Shown: positions 1 through 8,014, counted from the first letter of the stretch. The stretch: DNA of 17,096 bases from CAYVQU01 sp964453155 (GCA_964453155.1 CAYVQU010000112.1:1-17096), one strand, 5' to 3'. The notes: generated by a model from the letters alone, not told the origin. Numbers and translations: made by a program.

Positions 1-52
1 ATTCATGCTGTTAATGTACACCCTTCACCACCATAATCGGCGAAGGTATTGA

Positions 53-289
53 TATACTGGAATTACAAATAATTTGAAACAGCGAGTTTACCAGCATAAA
101 ATGAAAACAGGTAAGAGCTTTACGAACCGTTACAATGTAGTCAAACTCGTCTATTTTGAAATGACTAAAAGTCGAGAAACGGCAATTTCTAGAGAAAAAC
201 AGATCAAAAGTGGTTCACGAAAGAAGAAAATCGATCTGATTGATAGCATGAATCCTAACTGGAATGACCTGTACGGAGAGATATTTTAA
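53..289 (+). pseudogene. GIY-YIG family endonuclease, 5' end degraded
   Basis: This is the C-terminal three quarters of a small GIY-YIG (UvrC-like) endonuclease of the roughly 85-95 residue stand-alone class. Codons from 53 onward give YTGITNNLKQRVYQHK, which is the YIG half of the motif followed by the conserved arginine helix. Then come FTNRYNVVKLVYFE, the REKQIKSGSRKKK basic stretch with its conserved Glu, and the typical ending MNPNWNDLY. The first half of the motif should lie at about 14-52. The same frame there reads M-Y-T-L followed by His/Arg-rich residues and hits an in-frame TGA at 50-52, just before YTG. A TTG at 74 could start a 71-residue product, but that would lack the catalytic tyrosines. 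I read it as an inactivated gene, although a sequencing error near 44-52 cannot be excluded. Family assignment is firm; pseudogene status is probable. A REP-like repeat follows directly. Confidence 0.72.
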
Positions 290-384
290 CGCCATTGCGA
301 GGAGGCCCTTGAAACGGGATGACAAAGCAATCTATGACTCGGATATGCGCTGGTTCGGTTTACTTCGCCGCGCACGCAATGATG
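290..384. repeat. REP-like palindromic repeat (CATTGCGAGG type)
   Basis: The gap between the GIY-YIG remnant and the helicase gene is an imperfect long palindrome. The left end CGCCATTGCG (290-299) pairs with CGCAATGATG (375-384), matching at 8 of 10 positions. The interior halves also correspond: GCAATCT near 324-330 against an eroded copy near 356-370. It resembles the widespread bacterial repeat whose ends read CATTGCGAGG...AAGCAATCT, known from many genomes as REP-like sequence. That identification is from memory; the inverted ends are visible directly. It probably lies in the leader of the helicase gene at 398. Confidence 0.6.
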
Positions 385-397
385 TTGAGCGTAAGAA

Positions 398-2641
398 ATG
401 ACTGAAATAACCCCCCGCCCCCACCAGCAAGAAATCTTAAACTATACGCGCGGCACGATGGGAATTTCGGCAGTGCCAGGCAGTGGGAAGACCTGGACAT
501 TGTCGGCACTGGCCGCGAAATTAATTTCTGAAGGGTATTTGGGCCCAGATCAAGAAATTTTGATCGTCACGTTAACAAATTCGGCGGTGGATAATTTTTC
601 GGCGCGGATCAATGATTTTTTGGAGACCGATGAGTATCGGCCATTAATCCCACCGTATCGGGTGCGGACGCTGCACGGGTTGGCTCATGATATTGTGCGA
701 GAGCGACCGGATTTAGTCGGGTTGGATTCTAATTTTTCAATCATTGACGAACGAGCGGCAGACCAAATTCGGAATGAGGTCGCGGCGAGTTGGTTGAATA
801 CCAATCCAAATGCATTGGACGAATATCTCTCACTCGACCTCGATGAAAACCGCCGGGATTGGGTTCGGCGGGATCAACTCCCCAAGATGATCCAATCCAT
901 CGCCTTGGGATTCATACGGACCGCCAAGGATATGCAATTCAATCCGGCCCAACTCGAAACGCAACTGGAAAAGCTGCCAGTCCCCCTGCCGCTGGCCGAG
1001 ATGGGGGTTGCCATGTACACTGAGTACCAACGCGCCCTGGCTTATCGGGGTGCGGTTGATTTTGATGATCTGATCCGGCTGGCGCTCCAATCACTCCACT
1101 CCGATGCTGATCTGTTATCCCGACTACATGAACGCTGGCCCTATGTCCTTGAGGATGAGGCACAAGACAGCTCGCAACTTCAAGAGCAAATCCTGAGATT
1201 AATCGTGGGACCAACTGGGAATTGGGTCCGAGTTGGCGACCCCAATCAAGCGATTTTCGAGAGTTTTACGACTGCCAACCCCCGTTATTTACGAGAGTTT
1301 ATGCGGAATTGTGATCTACCCCGGGAATTGCCGACCTCGGGGCGCTCGACAGAGAGCGTCATCAACCTGGCAAATTATTTGATTGATTGGTCGCGGGCGG
1401 AACATCCCATTGATGAAGTCCGCGATGCCTTGGATGAACCTTATATCCAGTCGACAGCAGAGAATGACCCCCAACCGAATCCCGCTGATCGCCCCGATCA
1501 AATCTTCTTAGTACCAACAAAATTCAATCCAGATGGCGAACTCAAGGCAGTCGCCGATTCGATTGAACGCTGGCTACCGGAGCATCCCGACGAGAGTGTG
1601 GCAGTGTTGGTGCCCCGTAACTTGCGCGGTTTCCATTTGATCGATTTACTCAGGAAACGAGAAATACCGGTTGTGGACAGCCTGCTGCGATCGACCTCAA
1701 CGACAAGGTTTGCTGCCGGGGCATTAGGGAATATCTTGCGTTATTTGGGTGATCCCCAAAATGCGCGTAAACTGGCAACGGTTTATCAAGTCTGGCGGCG
1801 CGGGGATCGGGAGGATGCTGACATCTGGGCTGAGGTAGAGGAAATCGCTAAGTTAATCGAGAATTGCTCCCGGGTGGAAGAGTTTATTTGGCCGCGGCCA
1901 GACCGTAATTGGCTAGATTCACTCAACTTAACTGCCGACCACCCAGAAATTCAGGAATCTTTGGAAGTTTTTCGGGAATTCGTAAAACGCTGGCAAGGGA
2001 CCGTGTTACTCCCGGTCAATCAAATCATTTTAACTTTAGCCCAAGATTTGTTTGAGGACACCACCGAGTTAGCAATTGCGCATAAATTAGCAAGTTTGCT
2101 GCGGCAGGCAGAAAATACCAACCCTGATTGGCGGCTGCCCGATCTAGCCGGTGAATTGGCCGTCATCGCCCGAAACGAACGCCGATTTTTGGGATTCAGC
2201 GCCGATGATACCGGATTTGACCCCGAAAACTACAAAGGCCAAGTGGTGGTGGCGACCGTCCACAAAGCCAAGGGGCTGGAATGGGACCGGGTGTATTTGC
2301 TGTCTGTCAACAATTATGATTTTCCGGCGGGGATGGCTTATGATAATTACATCCCGGAAAAATGGTTTATTCGGGACCGATTGAACATGGAAGCCGAGAC
2401 CCTGGCCCAATTGCAGGCGGCGTTTGAATCCGATGTTCATGATTGGTACCAGGAGGGAACGCCCACCCACGAAGCCCGGATGGAGTATGTGCGGGAACGC
2501 CTGCGGCTATTGTATGTCGGGATCACCCGCGCCAAGAAGGAATTGGTCATAACCTGGAATTCAGGACGCAAGGGCGATTCACAGCCGGCGGTCCCTCTGA
2601 TTGGGTTACAGTCTTATTGGGATGAAAAAATGACGAATTAG
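398..2641 (+). CDS. UvrD/PcrA/Rep-like SF1 ATP-dependent DNA helicase
   Basis: This 747-residue superfamily 1A helicase would unwind DNA in the 3'-5' direction, driven by ATP, in the cytoplasm. The motifs are complete and in order: Q-motif RPHQQEIL (7-14), Walker A AVPGSGKT (25-32), Ia TLTNSAVDNFSARI (about 58-71), Walker B DEAQD (253-257), motif III VGDPNQAIF (279-287), motif V VHKAKGLEWD (621-630) and motif VI YVGITRAKK (706-714, arginine finger R711). It is about the size of UvrD or PcrA and much shorter than AddA or RecB. It has no nuclease domain of its own. A RecB-family nuclease gene begins 69 bp downstream and recJ follows, so it probably works as the motor of a two-protein helicase-nuclease. 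The ATG at 398 fits the helicase N-terminus, but no strong Shine-Dalgarno is visible. UvrD, PcrA and AddA-like subtypes cannot be separated by eye. Confidence 0.9.
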   Translation: MTEITPRPHQQEILNYTRGTMGISAVPGSGKTWTLSALAAKLISEGYLGPDQEILIVTLTNSAVDNFSARINDFLETDEYRPLIPPYRVRTLHGLAHDIVRERPDLVGLDSNFSIIDERAADQIRNEVAASWLNTNPNALDEYLSLDLDENRRDWVRRDQLPKMIQSIALGFIRTAKDMQFNPAQLETQLEKLPVPLPLAEMGVAMYTEYQRALAYRGAVDFDDLIRLALQSLHSDADLLSRLHERWPYVLEDEAQDSSQLQEQILRLIVGPTGNWVRVGDPNQAIFESFTTANPRYLREFMRNCDLPRELPTSGRSTESVINLANYLIDWSRAEHPIDEVRDALDEPYIQSTAENDPQPNPADRPDQIFLVPTKFNPDGELKAVADSIERWLPEHPDESVAVLVPRNLRGFHLIDLLRKREIPVVDSLLRSTSTTRFAAGALGNILRYLGDPQNARKLATVYQVWRRGDREDADIWAEVEEIAKLIENCSRVEEFIWPRPDRNWLDSLNLTADHPEIQESLEVFREFVKRWQGTVLLPVNQIILTLAQDLFEDTTELAIAHKLASLLRQAENTNPDWRLPDLAGELAVIARNERRFLGFSADDTGFDPENYKGQVVVATVHKAKGLEWDRVYLLSVNNYDFPAGMAYDNYIPEKWFIRDRLNMEAETLAQLQAAFESDVHDWYQEGTPTHEARMEYVRERLRLLYVGITRAKKELVITWNSGRKGDSQPAVPLIGLQSYWDEKMTN

Positions 2642-2671
2642 TCTCATTTTCTAAAAGGTCGAAGTGCTTTA

Positions 2672-2707
2672 CTCGACTTCTTGGACTTACTAGACTTATT
2701 GGACATC
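2672..2707 (+). repeat. Degenerate 9-bp tandem repeat, four units
   Basis: Four consecutive nonamers lie between the helicase stop and the nuclease start: CTCGACTTC, TTGGACTTA, CTAGACTTA and TTGGACATC. All share a central GAC. It is a small minisatellite in the leader of the nuclease gene. It keeps an open frame (DLLDLLDIF), which makes a TTG at 2681 look like a possible start for the next gene. Confidence 0.6.
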
Positions 2708-2710
2708 TTT

Positions 2711-3559
2711 ATGAAGTTACCGGAAAATTTTCAATTCAGCCAGGGATCACTGCAAGCCCATGTCGACTGCCCGCGATTATTTCAATTGCGTTATATCGAA
2801 CGATTGGCGTGGCCGGCACCGGAAGTCGAACCGGCCCTAGATAATGAACGTTATATGCAATTGGGATCGGATTTTCACCGCTTGGTACAGCAGTTTTTAA
2901 TAGGTATTCCCACGGAGCGATTGGAACAAACCGCCGCGCAAGATTTACGATTGGCTCAATGGTGGCAAAATTTCCAAGCTAATGGCCCAAATCTGTCTGG
3001 CTATACGCATCATTTTGAGAAGACTTTATCGGGGAAAATGGGGGACTTTCGAGTTGTAGCCAAGTATGACCTGATCGGGGTTGAGGACGTAAGGGAGGAG
3101 AGCCAAAGGAAGGTGGTCATCTATGATTGGAAGACATCTCGGAAATTACCTAAACGGGAGTGGCAAGAAAAAAAGTTACAAACGCTGGTGTATCCGTATT
3201 TGTTGGTGAAAGCGGGGGATCAGTTGAATGGCGGCCAGCCTATTACACCGGAGCAAATCGAGATGGTGTATTGGTTCAGTAATTTTCCAACAGCACCGAT
3301 GAAGTTTCGGTATGATCTGGAAAAATTCAAAGCCGATGAAACCTATATTTCTGGGCTGGGTGAGAAGATCAAGGGTCTGAGTGAAGATGAAGCCCCCAAA
3401 ACAGAAAATGAAAAACGCTGCAAATTTTGTGTCTATCGGTCGCTTTGCAATCGCGGAGTTTCGGCTGGAACATTGGATGAGTTAGAGGACGATTTAGATG
3501 AAGTGGATGGGTTTGATTTCGAGTTGGATTTTGAGCATATTACGGAGATTGAGTTTTAA
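2711..3559 (+). CDS. RecB-family PD-(D/E)XK nuclease with probable 4Fe-4S cluster
   Basis: This 282-residue single-domain nuclease belongs to the RecB/AddB/Cas4 branch of the PD-(D/E)XK superfamily. Visible motifs are the N-terminal cysteine motif VDCPRLFQLRYI (C20), the GSDFHRLV helix (H56), AKYDLIG (D120), the catalytic YDWKTS (D139, K141), the QTLVYPYLL motif (Q157, Y161), and RCKFCVYRSLC near the C-terminus (C237, C240, C246). One N-terminal plus three C-terminal cysteines is the AddB/Cas4 pattern that holds a 4Fe-4S cluster. The last 30 or so residues are strongly acidic. The ATG at 2711 is chosen because the upstream TTG at 2681 lies inside a tandem repeat and adds only low-complexity DLLDLLDIF. 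It sits between helicase and recJ, so a role in end resection is likely. A Cas4-like role is less likely because no cas genes or array are present. Confidence 0.85.
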   Translation: MKLPENFQFSQGSLQAHVDCPRLFQLRYIERLAWPAPEVEPALDNERYMQLGSDFHRLVQQFLIGIPTERLEQTAAQDLRLAQWWQNFQANGPNLSGYTHHFEKTLSGKMGDFRVVAKYDLIGVEDVREESQRKVVIYDWKTSRKLPKREWQEKKLQTLVYPYLLVKAGDQLNGGQPITPEQIEMVYWFSNFPTAPMKFRYDLEKFKADETYISGLGEKIKGLSEDEAPKTENEKRCKFCVYRSLCNRGVSAGTLDELEDDLDEVDGFDFELDFEHITEIEF

Positions 3560-3563
3560 TTTT

Positions 3564-4016
3564 ACCGCAGAGACGCAGAGGGCGCTGAGAGATGGAAATT
3601 AATGAGATAACCCGAGAAATTATTGGGGCGGGTATTGAAGTTCACAAAGCTTTAGGTCCAGGATTATTGGAATCTTCTTACGAAGAGTGTTTGTGCAAAG
3701 AATTAGAGTTAAGGGGAATAAAATTCAGGCGACAAGAGCCACTACCAGTCACTTATAAAAATCATGAACTTGATTGTGGGTATCGTTTAGATTTAGTAGT
3801 TGAGAAATCTGTCATAGTAGAAATCAAATCTATTGAAAAACTCCTCCCAATACATGAAGCCCAAATATTGACTTACATGAAACTTGGGGGTTGGAAAGTT
3901 GGCCTGTTGATAAATTTCAATGTGCCACTCCTGAAACAAGGGATCAAAAGGAAAGTATTAGGTCTGGAAGAACCTTCTTCACCTAAAAAACTCCGCGCAC
4001 TCCGCGACTCTGCGGT
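3564..4016. mobile_element. 453-bp GxxExxY cassette bounded by terminal inverted repeats
   Basis: The left end at 3564-3589 begins ACCGCAGAGACGCAGAG. The right end at 3991-4016, read on the other strand, begins ACCGCAGAGTCGCGGAG. They match at 22 of 26 positions, with nine identical bases at the tips. The only gene inside is the GxxExxY ORF, whose ATG starts a few bases inside the left repeat. Its C-terminal residues 134-142 (LRALRDSAV) are encoded by the right repeat. No clear target duplication is visible. Without it, the nuclease gene and recJ would be almost adjacent. Calling it mobile is inference; the inverted ends and their position are observed. Confidence 0.6.
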
Positions 4017-4038
4017 GATATATGAAAAAGTGGATTGA
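3592..4038 (+). CDS. GxxExxY family protein (PD-(D/E)XK nuclease-like)
   Basis: This 148-residue protein carries the family signature GLLESSY (G24, E27, Y30) after the typical opening EINEITREIIGAGIEVHKALGPG. The nuclease-type core follows: RLDLVV (D67) and VEIKSIEKL (E77-x-K79), then HEAQILTYMKLGG (Q91, Y95). These are the spacing and residues of a PD-(D/E)XK fold. The true biochemical role of the family is not established. The core ends near residue 128, and the last 20 or so residues are encoded by the right-hand inverted repeat and the first bases of recJ. The gene overlaps recJ by 17 bp, in a different frame, so translation could be coupled. Start 3592 is fixed by the family N-terminus. 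There is no classical Shine-Dalgarno, only CTGAGAG from the inverted repeat just upstream. Confidence 0.85.
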   Translation: MEINEITREIIGAGIEVHKALGPGLLESSYEECLCKELELRGIKFRRQEPLPVTYKNHELDCGYRLDLVVEKSVIVEIKSIEKLLPIHEAQILTYMKLGGWKVGLLINFNVPLLKQGIKRKVLGLEEPSSPKKLRALRDSAVIYEKVD

Positions 4039-6361
4039 ACCCCTAGAAATTACGCCGCCATCCGATTTGCAGGATTATATTGGCGGTCATCCCCTCGTGG
4101 CAGAGATGCTGGTACAGCGAGGGATTACGGAGGTTAAAGCAGCGCGAGCATTTCTTGATCCAGCCCATTACGTCCCTGCCCCAGCGACAGATTTCCCTGA
4201 TATGGAGAAGGCCTGTAAGCGAATCGAGGTAGCGATTTCGCGGGGGGAAACAATTTTGGTGTGGGGCGATTTTGACGTCGATGGACAGACGTCAACGACG
4301 CTGCTGGTAGAAGGATTGCGTGATTTGGGGGCTAAAGTGGAATATCACATTCCGGTGCGAGCTACTGAAGGCCATGGCCTTCAGATTGAAATGCTGAAAA
4401 ACCTTCCAGGTTTTGAAAACCTGGAAGGTTTGGGTTTAATCATAACCTGTGATACTGGTATCGCTGAACATGAAGCAATAAACTATGCACAATCAAGTGG
4501 AGTGGATGTCATCGTCACGGACCACCATGAACTTGCAGAAACGTTGCCGAACGCTTACGCCATCATCAATCCCCACCGGCTACCCGAAGGACACCCCCTC
4601 GGCACGCTGCCCGGTGTCGGAGTAGTTTATAAACTCATCGAAGAACTCATTGCTCGCCACCCACAATCCACAACCTTCAACCCTGAAAAATATCTTGATC
4701 TCGTCGCCCTTGGCATCGTCGCCGACGTCGCTGAGCAAACCGGGGATGCGCGCTATCTGCTCCAAAAAGGGTTGCAGGTTTTGCGGAACACCACCCGGCT
4801 GGGATTGAAGATCCTCTACGAGATCGCCGAGATCATTCCAATGCAGCTTGATGAGGGGCATATCGGGTTTGGGATTGGGCCGCGGTTGAATGCCTTGGGA
4901 AGGCTGTCGGATGCCAATCCAATTGTGGCGTTTTTTACTACCGAGGATCTAGGTCGGGCGCGAATACTGGCTCACCAACTAGATGGACTAAATGAACGCC
5001 GCAAGCTATTGACTGATCAGGTTTATCAGGGGGCGTTGGCGCAGGTTGAACGCGATCCAGCTTTGCTAAATTTCAATGCCCTAGTGCTGGCGCATCCCGG
5101 CTGGCCCAAAGGAGTGATAGGGATCGTTGCCAGCCGGCTGGTGGAGAAGTTCGGGTTACCCACAATTTTGTTGAATATCCCCGAGGATGATGGGTTGGCC
5201 AGCGGGTCGGCACGGTCGGTCGCAGGGGTGAATATCATTGAAGCGATTGCGGCCCAAGCGGACTTGTTGGAGGGATTTGGCGGTCACGCTGGTGCAGCCG
5301 GGATGGCACTGCCGGTGGAGAGTATTCCTGATTTTCGGGTCAACCTCTCACGGACAATTCGGGGGATGCTGCCACCTGAAGGGTTGATCCCCACCCAAAA
5401 TATCGATGCGTTTTTACCTTTCGATGAGATTAACCTGGAGTTGGTCAATGATCTCGAACGGCTGGCGCCCTTTGGGGCTGGTAATCCCCCGCTGACATTG
5501 GCATCCCGCAATCTAAATTTAGTCAATTCCACAAAAATTGGGCGCACTCAGGAGCATCTCCGCATAGTAGTTGAAGATGAAGATGGGATCGCTCAGAATA
5601 TTCTCTACTGGCGCGGCGCGGGAGAACAATTACCCGAAGAGAATGCCCGTTTCGATCTGGCCTTTAAAGCGAGTTCAAACACATTCCGTGGCGAACGGCG
5701 CTTGCAGTTAGAGTGGGTCGATTTCCGCATCACTGAGGGGGCCGAAATCGCTATTCCAGCCCAAAAATCAGAACTCGAAATCATCGATTATCGCAATGAG
5801 CCCCATCCCCGAGCAATTTTGAACGGACTGCGCACCAAAATTGATTTTCAAATGTGGGCGGAGGGGCCAGCCCTCCAGAATGTGGGTGGGCAACCTCGCG
5901 ATCAACTCTTACCGAGAGACCAACTCGTAATTTGGACTACCCCTCCCGGGCATTGGGAATTGCAGGCCGCGATCAAACAGATTCAACCCCAGACAATTTA
6001 TCTATTTTCTAATGAACCGCAATTAGATCAACCCCAATCTTTTGTCACCCGGTTAGCAGGCTTAGTGCGCCATATTATTGCTCAGAAGGAGGGGAATTCA
6101 ACTTTGCCCGAATTGGCTGGTTTAATGGCTCATCGCGAAGGGACAGTTAAGATGGGACTATTTTGGCTCGAGGCAAAAGGATTTGTTGAAATAGAATGGA
6201 CATCCCCCATTGCCGTCAGAATCCATTCTGGAGAGAATCAAGAGAAAGACAACCTCGCAGAAATTGGCAATGAATTAAAAGCTATGCTCGCTGAAACCGC
6301 CGCGTATCGCAGGCATTACGCCCGGGCAACCAAAGACAGCTTATTTCCCCCATCAAATTAA
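4022..6361 (+). CDS. recJ: Single-stranded-DNA-specific exonuclease RecJ
   Basis: RecJ is a 5'-3' exonuclease on single-stranded DNA that acts in recombination repair and excision. The DHH-family motifs are intact: VWGDFDVDG (80-88), TCDTG (142-146), TDHHE (166-170), and the DHHA1 motif GGHAGAAG (from G420), followed by an OB-like region. The protein has 779 residues, about 200 more than a compact RecJ. The extra part is a C-terminal extension (about 580-779) ending in a helical, possibly winged-helix-like segment of unknown role. Residues 127-137 (NLPGFENLEGL) come entirely from a 33-bp palindrome between the first motifs, in a region that varies among RecJ proteins. The start lies only 5 bp beyond the GxxExxY cassette and within the end of that gene. 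GGTGAT from the inverted repeat is the only Shine-Dalgarno-like sequence. Confidence 0.93.
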   Translation: MKKWIEPLEITPPSDLQDYIGGHPLVAEMLVQRGITEVKAARAFLDPAHYVPAPATDFPDMEKACKRIEVAISRGETILVWGDFDVDGQTSTTLLVEGLRDLGAKVEYHIPVRATEGHGLQIEMLKNLPGFENLEGLGLIITCDTGIAEHEAINYAQSSGVDVIVTDHHELAETLPNAYAIINPHRLPEGHPLGTLPGVGVVYKLIEELIARHPQSTTFNPEKYLDLVALGIVADVAEQTGDARYLLQKGLQVLRNTTRLGLKILYEIAEIIPMQLDEGHIGFGIGPRLNALGRLSDANPIVAFFTTEDLGRARILAHQLDGLNERRKLLTDQVYQGALAQVERDPALLNFNALVLAHPGWPKGVIGIVASRLVEKFGLPTILLNIPEDDGLASGSARSVAGVNIIEAIAAQADLLEGFGGHAGAAGMALPVESIPDFRVNLSRTIRGMLPPEGLIPTQNIDAFLPFDEINLELVNDLERLAPFGAGNPPLTLASRNLNLVNSTKIGRTQEHLRIVVEDEDGIAQNILYWRGAGEQLPEENARFDLAFKASSNTFRGERRLQLEWVDFRITEGAEIAIPAQKSELEIIDYRNEPHPRAILNGLRTKIDFQMWAEGPALQNVGGQPRDQLLPRDQLVIWTTPPGHWELQAAIKQIQPQTIYLFSNEPQLDQPQSFVTRLAGLVRHIIAQKEGNSTLPELAGLMAHREGTVKMGLFWLEAKGFVEIEWTSPIAVRIHSGENQEKDNLAEIGNELKAMLAETAAYRRHYARATKDSLFPPSN
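4399..4431. repeat. 33-bp perfect palindrome in frame inside recJ
   Basis: The left arm AAACCTTCCAGGTTT (4399-4413), loop TGA (4414-4416) and right arm AAACCTGGAAGGTTT (4417-4431) form a perfect 15-bp stem. The length is 11 codons, and the first base is a third codon position, so the recJ frame is kept. It encodes NLPGFENLEGL. The same architecture, phase and peptide recur at 11997-12029 in the RAYT gene. Confidence 0.9.
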
Positions 6362-6389
6362 TTCCCACAATTTCTTAAAAATTGGGATT
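6361..6389. terminator. Possible weak bidirectional terminator between convergent genes
   Basis: Just after the recJ stop, TCCC (6363-6366) and AATTT (6369-6373) pair with AAATT (6379-6383) and GGGA (6384-6387). This leaves a two-base bulge and a short A/T loop. There is no good T-run, so efficiency is doubtful. Nothing else recognisable lies in the 104 bp between recJ and the convergent gene. Confidence 0.3.
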
Positions 6390-6465
6390 AGTATCTATTC
6401 TCAAATTCAATCCAACGTCAGATTTCGATATACTCAATCGGCTCCACTTACCCGGCGATTTGAAG

Positions 6466-7932
6466 TTAATAATGGATAAAGATTTCCGGGATTGGAATCG
6501 CCAATTGCTCCCAAAAAACATAATTAGAGATCAAAACAGGGAAAATAAAAACAAACACAACGCCCAAACCCAACAAAATGGTGCAAAATACGAAAGTCGA
6601 TTTTTGGGAGATGACCCTTAACACATTTCCGGCAGCTAAGGCGACAAATGGCATCGTTTGCACCATGTAGGTTGCCTTAATCGTGTCGCCTTTTGTCGGT
6701 TTGGGATACTGGATTAAGAACCATAAATATCCACTTATCGAAATAAACATCATCAGGGCCGCGAAAGCGAAACCTGCTGTTTCTGGGCTGATCGTTTTTG
6801 TCGATAAGCTTCTTAAGAGATAAACCCCACTCCCCAAAACCCCAAACATTAGCAGCAGGGATGGAAAAACGGCCACCAAATTTACTTTCCCCAGATATGA
6901 AATTACCGCCGGAATATTCGTTTCCAACCAGTCAGGGGTGCCCTTTTTCAGATGATGCAACAAGAGTCGCCCCCCCAGAAATTCATTCGTTTCTAGATTC
7001 CGCCCATACGCATTGAAGTACGCCCAATAATCACCCCAATAATCAGCATAAAGTGTGGGGACAAACTGGTTTAGAAATACTTCCCTAAATGGGGTCCTAA
7101 ACAATAACCCCCACCCTTGACCGGTATAGAATTCTTGGGGTTGATTTGCTAACGAAAAGGTTTCCCCAGGTTTACGATTAAAAGCCGTAAATGTTCCGTA
7201 ATCCGCTTTCAAATGGAGATAAAACCAACTGCCTACCAAAAATGAAATCCCTACCGCGCTTGAGAATTTCAGTATATAGGAAAATAACAATTTTTTGCGA
7301 AAACCAGCGATTAACACAAATATTCCAACCGCGGGGAAGAGGAAAAATCCCCACTGACGGGCCAGAGCGGACAATCCGAGCAGAACACCCAACCCCACAA
7401 TTCGGGATTTACGATCATCACCAAATTCGAATATGAGCAAGGATTGATACATGATCAGAACAGCCAAAAACACAATTTGGGGCTCGCCGCGAATAAACGC
7501 AAAACTCTTATAAAAAACCGGTGAAATCGCGATAAAAATGAGGGTGGAAAACTTTAATACCCAATTATTGGGCAGAATCAAATCGCAAATTCTTAAAAGG
7601 TAAAAAGTCAGCCCAACTGAGAGTAAAAAATTCGAAAATTGCGCAATTTTTAAGACCAAATTCAAGTCTAATTTACCCGTCGCATACAGCAGCGCCGGTA
7701 TTATGTAAGGCAATGGGGGCGAGAAAAACTCACCGGTTTCGGCCAGGGTTGGAAAACGCCATTCTGATAAGATCTCAATATATTTGATATGCTCCCAGGC
7801 ATCGTACCCAACATAGGGAACATGAATCAGGGCATTCAATAAAACGATCAGGTTTAAAAGTAAAAACACGCTCAGTAGCGGTATCGATAATCCGTTTTCA
7901 TTTTGAAAAGGAGTAATGAAATATTTTTTCAA
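6466..7932 (-). CDS. GT-C type membrane glycosyltransferase (ArnT/PMT-like)
   Basis: This 488-residue polytopic membrane protein has roughly ten or more hydrophobic segments, the first at about 17-36. After it comes the extracytoplasmic loop YVGYDAWEHIKYIE, whose D44 sits where GT-C enzymes carry their catalytic acid. SPPLPYIIPALLYATG and SFAFIRGEPQIVFLAVLI also match the layout of the ArnT/dolichyl-phosphate-mannose mannosyltransferase superfamily. Such enzymes move a sugar from a polyprenyl-phosphate carrier to an acceptor outside the membrane; donor and acceptor are unknown here. The start is a TTG at 7932, supported by a strong Shine-Dalgarno (GGAGG on the - strand, 7940-7944) seven bases upstream. 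It is a lone gene, convergent with recJ and divergent from the DUF2804 gene. Confidence 0.75.
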   Translation of the reverse strand: MKKYFITPFQNENGLSIPLLSVFLLLNLIVLLNALIHVPYVGYDAWEHIKYIEILSEWRFPTLAETGEFFSPPLPYIIPALLYATGKLDLNLVLKIAQFSNFLLSVGLTFYLLRICDLILPNNWVLKFSTLIFIAISPVFYKSFAFIRGEPQIVFLAVLIMYQSLLIFEFGDDRKSRIVGLGVLLGLSALARQWGFFLFPAVGIFVLIAGFRKKLLFSYILKFSSAVGISFLVGSWFYLHLKADYGTFTAFNRKPGETFSLANQPQEFYTGQGWGLLFRTPFREVFLNQFVPTLYADYWGDYWAYFNAYGRNLETNEFLGGRLLLHHLKKGTPDWLETNIPAVISYLGKVNLVAVFPSLLLMFGVLGSGVYLLRSLSTKTISPETAGFAFAALMMFISISGYLWFLIQYPKPTKGDTIKATYMVQTMPFVALAAGNVLRVISQKSTFVFCTILLGLGVVFVFIFPVLISNYVFWEQLAIPIPEIFIHY

Positions 7933-7958
7933 TTTAGAACCTCCAAAACGGGGCGATT

Positions 7959-7991
7959 AAATCACAAATCAAGCCAGGTGTCAGGTGATTT
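7959..7991. promoter_or_regulatory. Inverted repeat in divergent intergenic region
   Basis: AAATCAC (7959-7965) and GTGATTT (7985-7991) form a 7-bp inverted repeat with a 19-bp spacer, between the divergent glycosyltransferase and DUF2804 genes. The spacer holds a small direct repeat, CAGGTG-T-CAGGTG. It could be an operator for one or both genes or a remnant repeat. The symmetry is all that can be seen. Confidence 0.3.
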
Positions 7992-8014
7992 ACAGAAATT
8001 GGGATTCGTTTGAG

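Noticed and set aside
2681..2710. TTG start adding ten residues to the RecB-type nuclease
   Set aside because: It lies inside the 9-bp tandem repeat and encodes only DLLDLLDIF. The ATG at 2711 fits the family N-terminus.
3564..4016. GxxExxY gene as part of a CRISPR-Cas or Cas4 system together with the nuclease
   Set aside because: No repeat-spacer array or other cas gene is in the window, and the nuclease pairs better with the helicase.
6382..6621. Open frame on the + strand opposite the 3' end of the glycosyltransferase gene
   Set aside because: Mostly antisense to a well supported membrane protein gene; composition is low complexity and no family is recognised.
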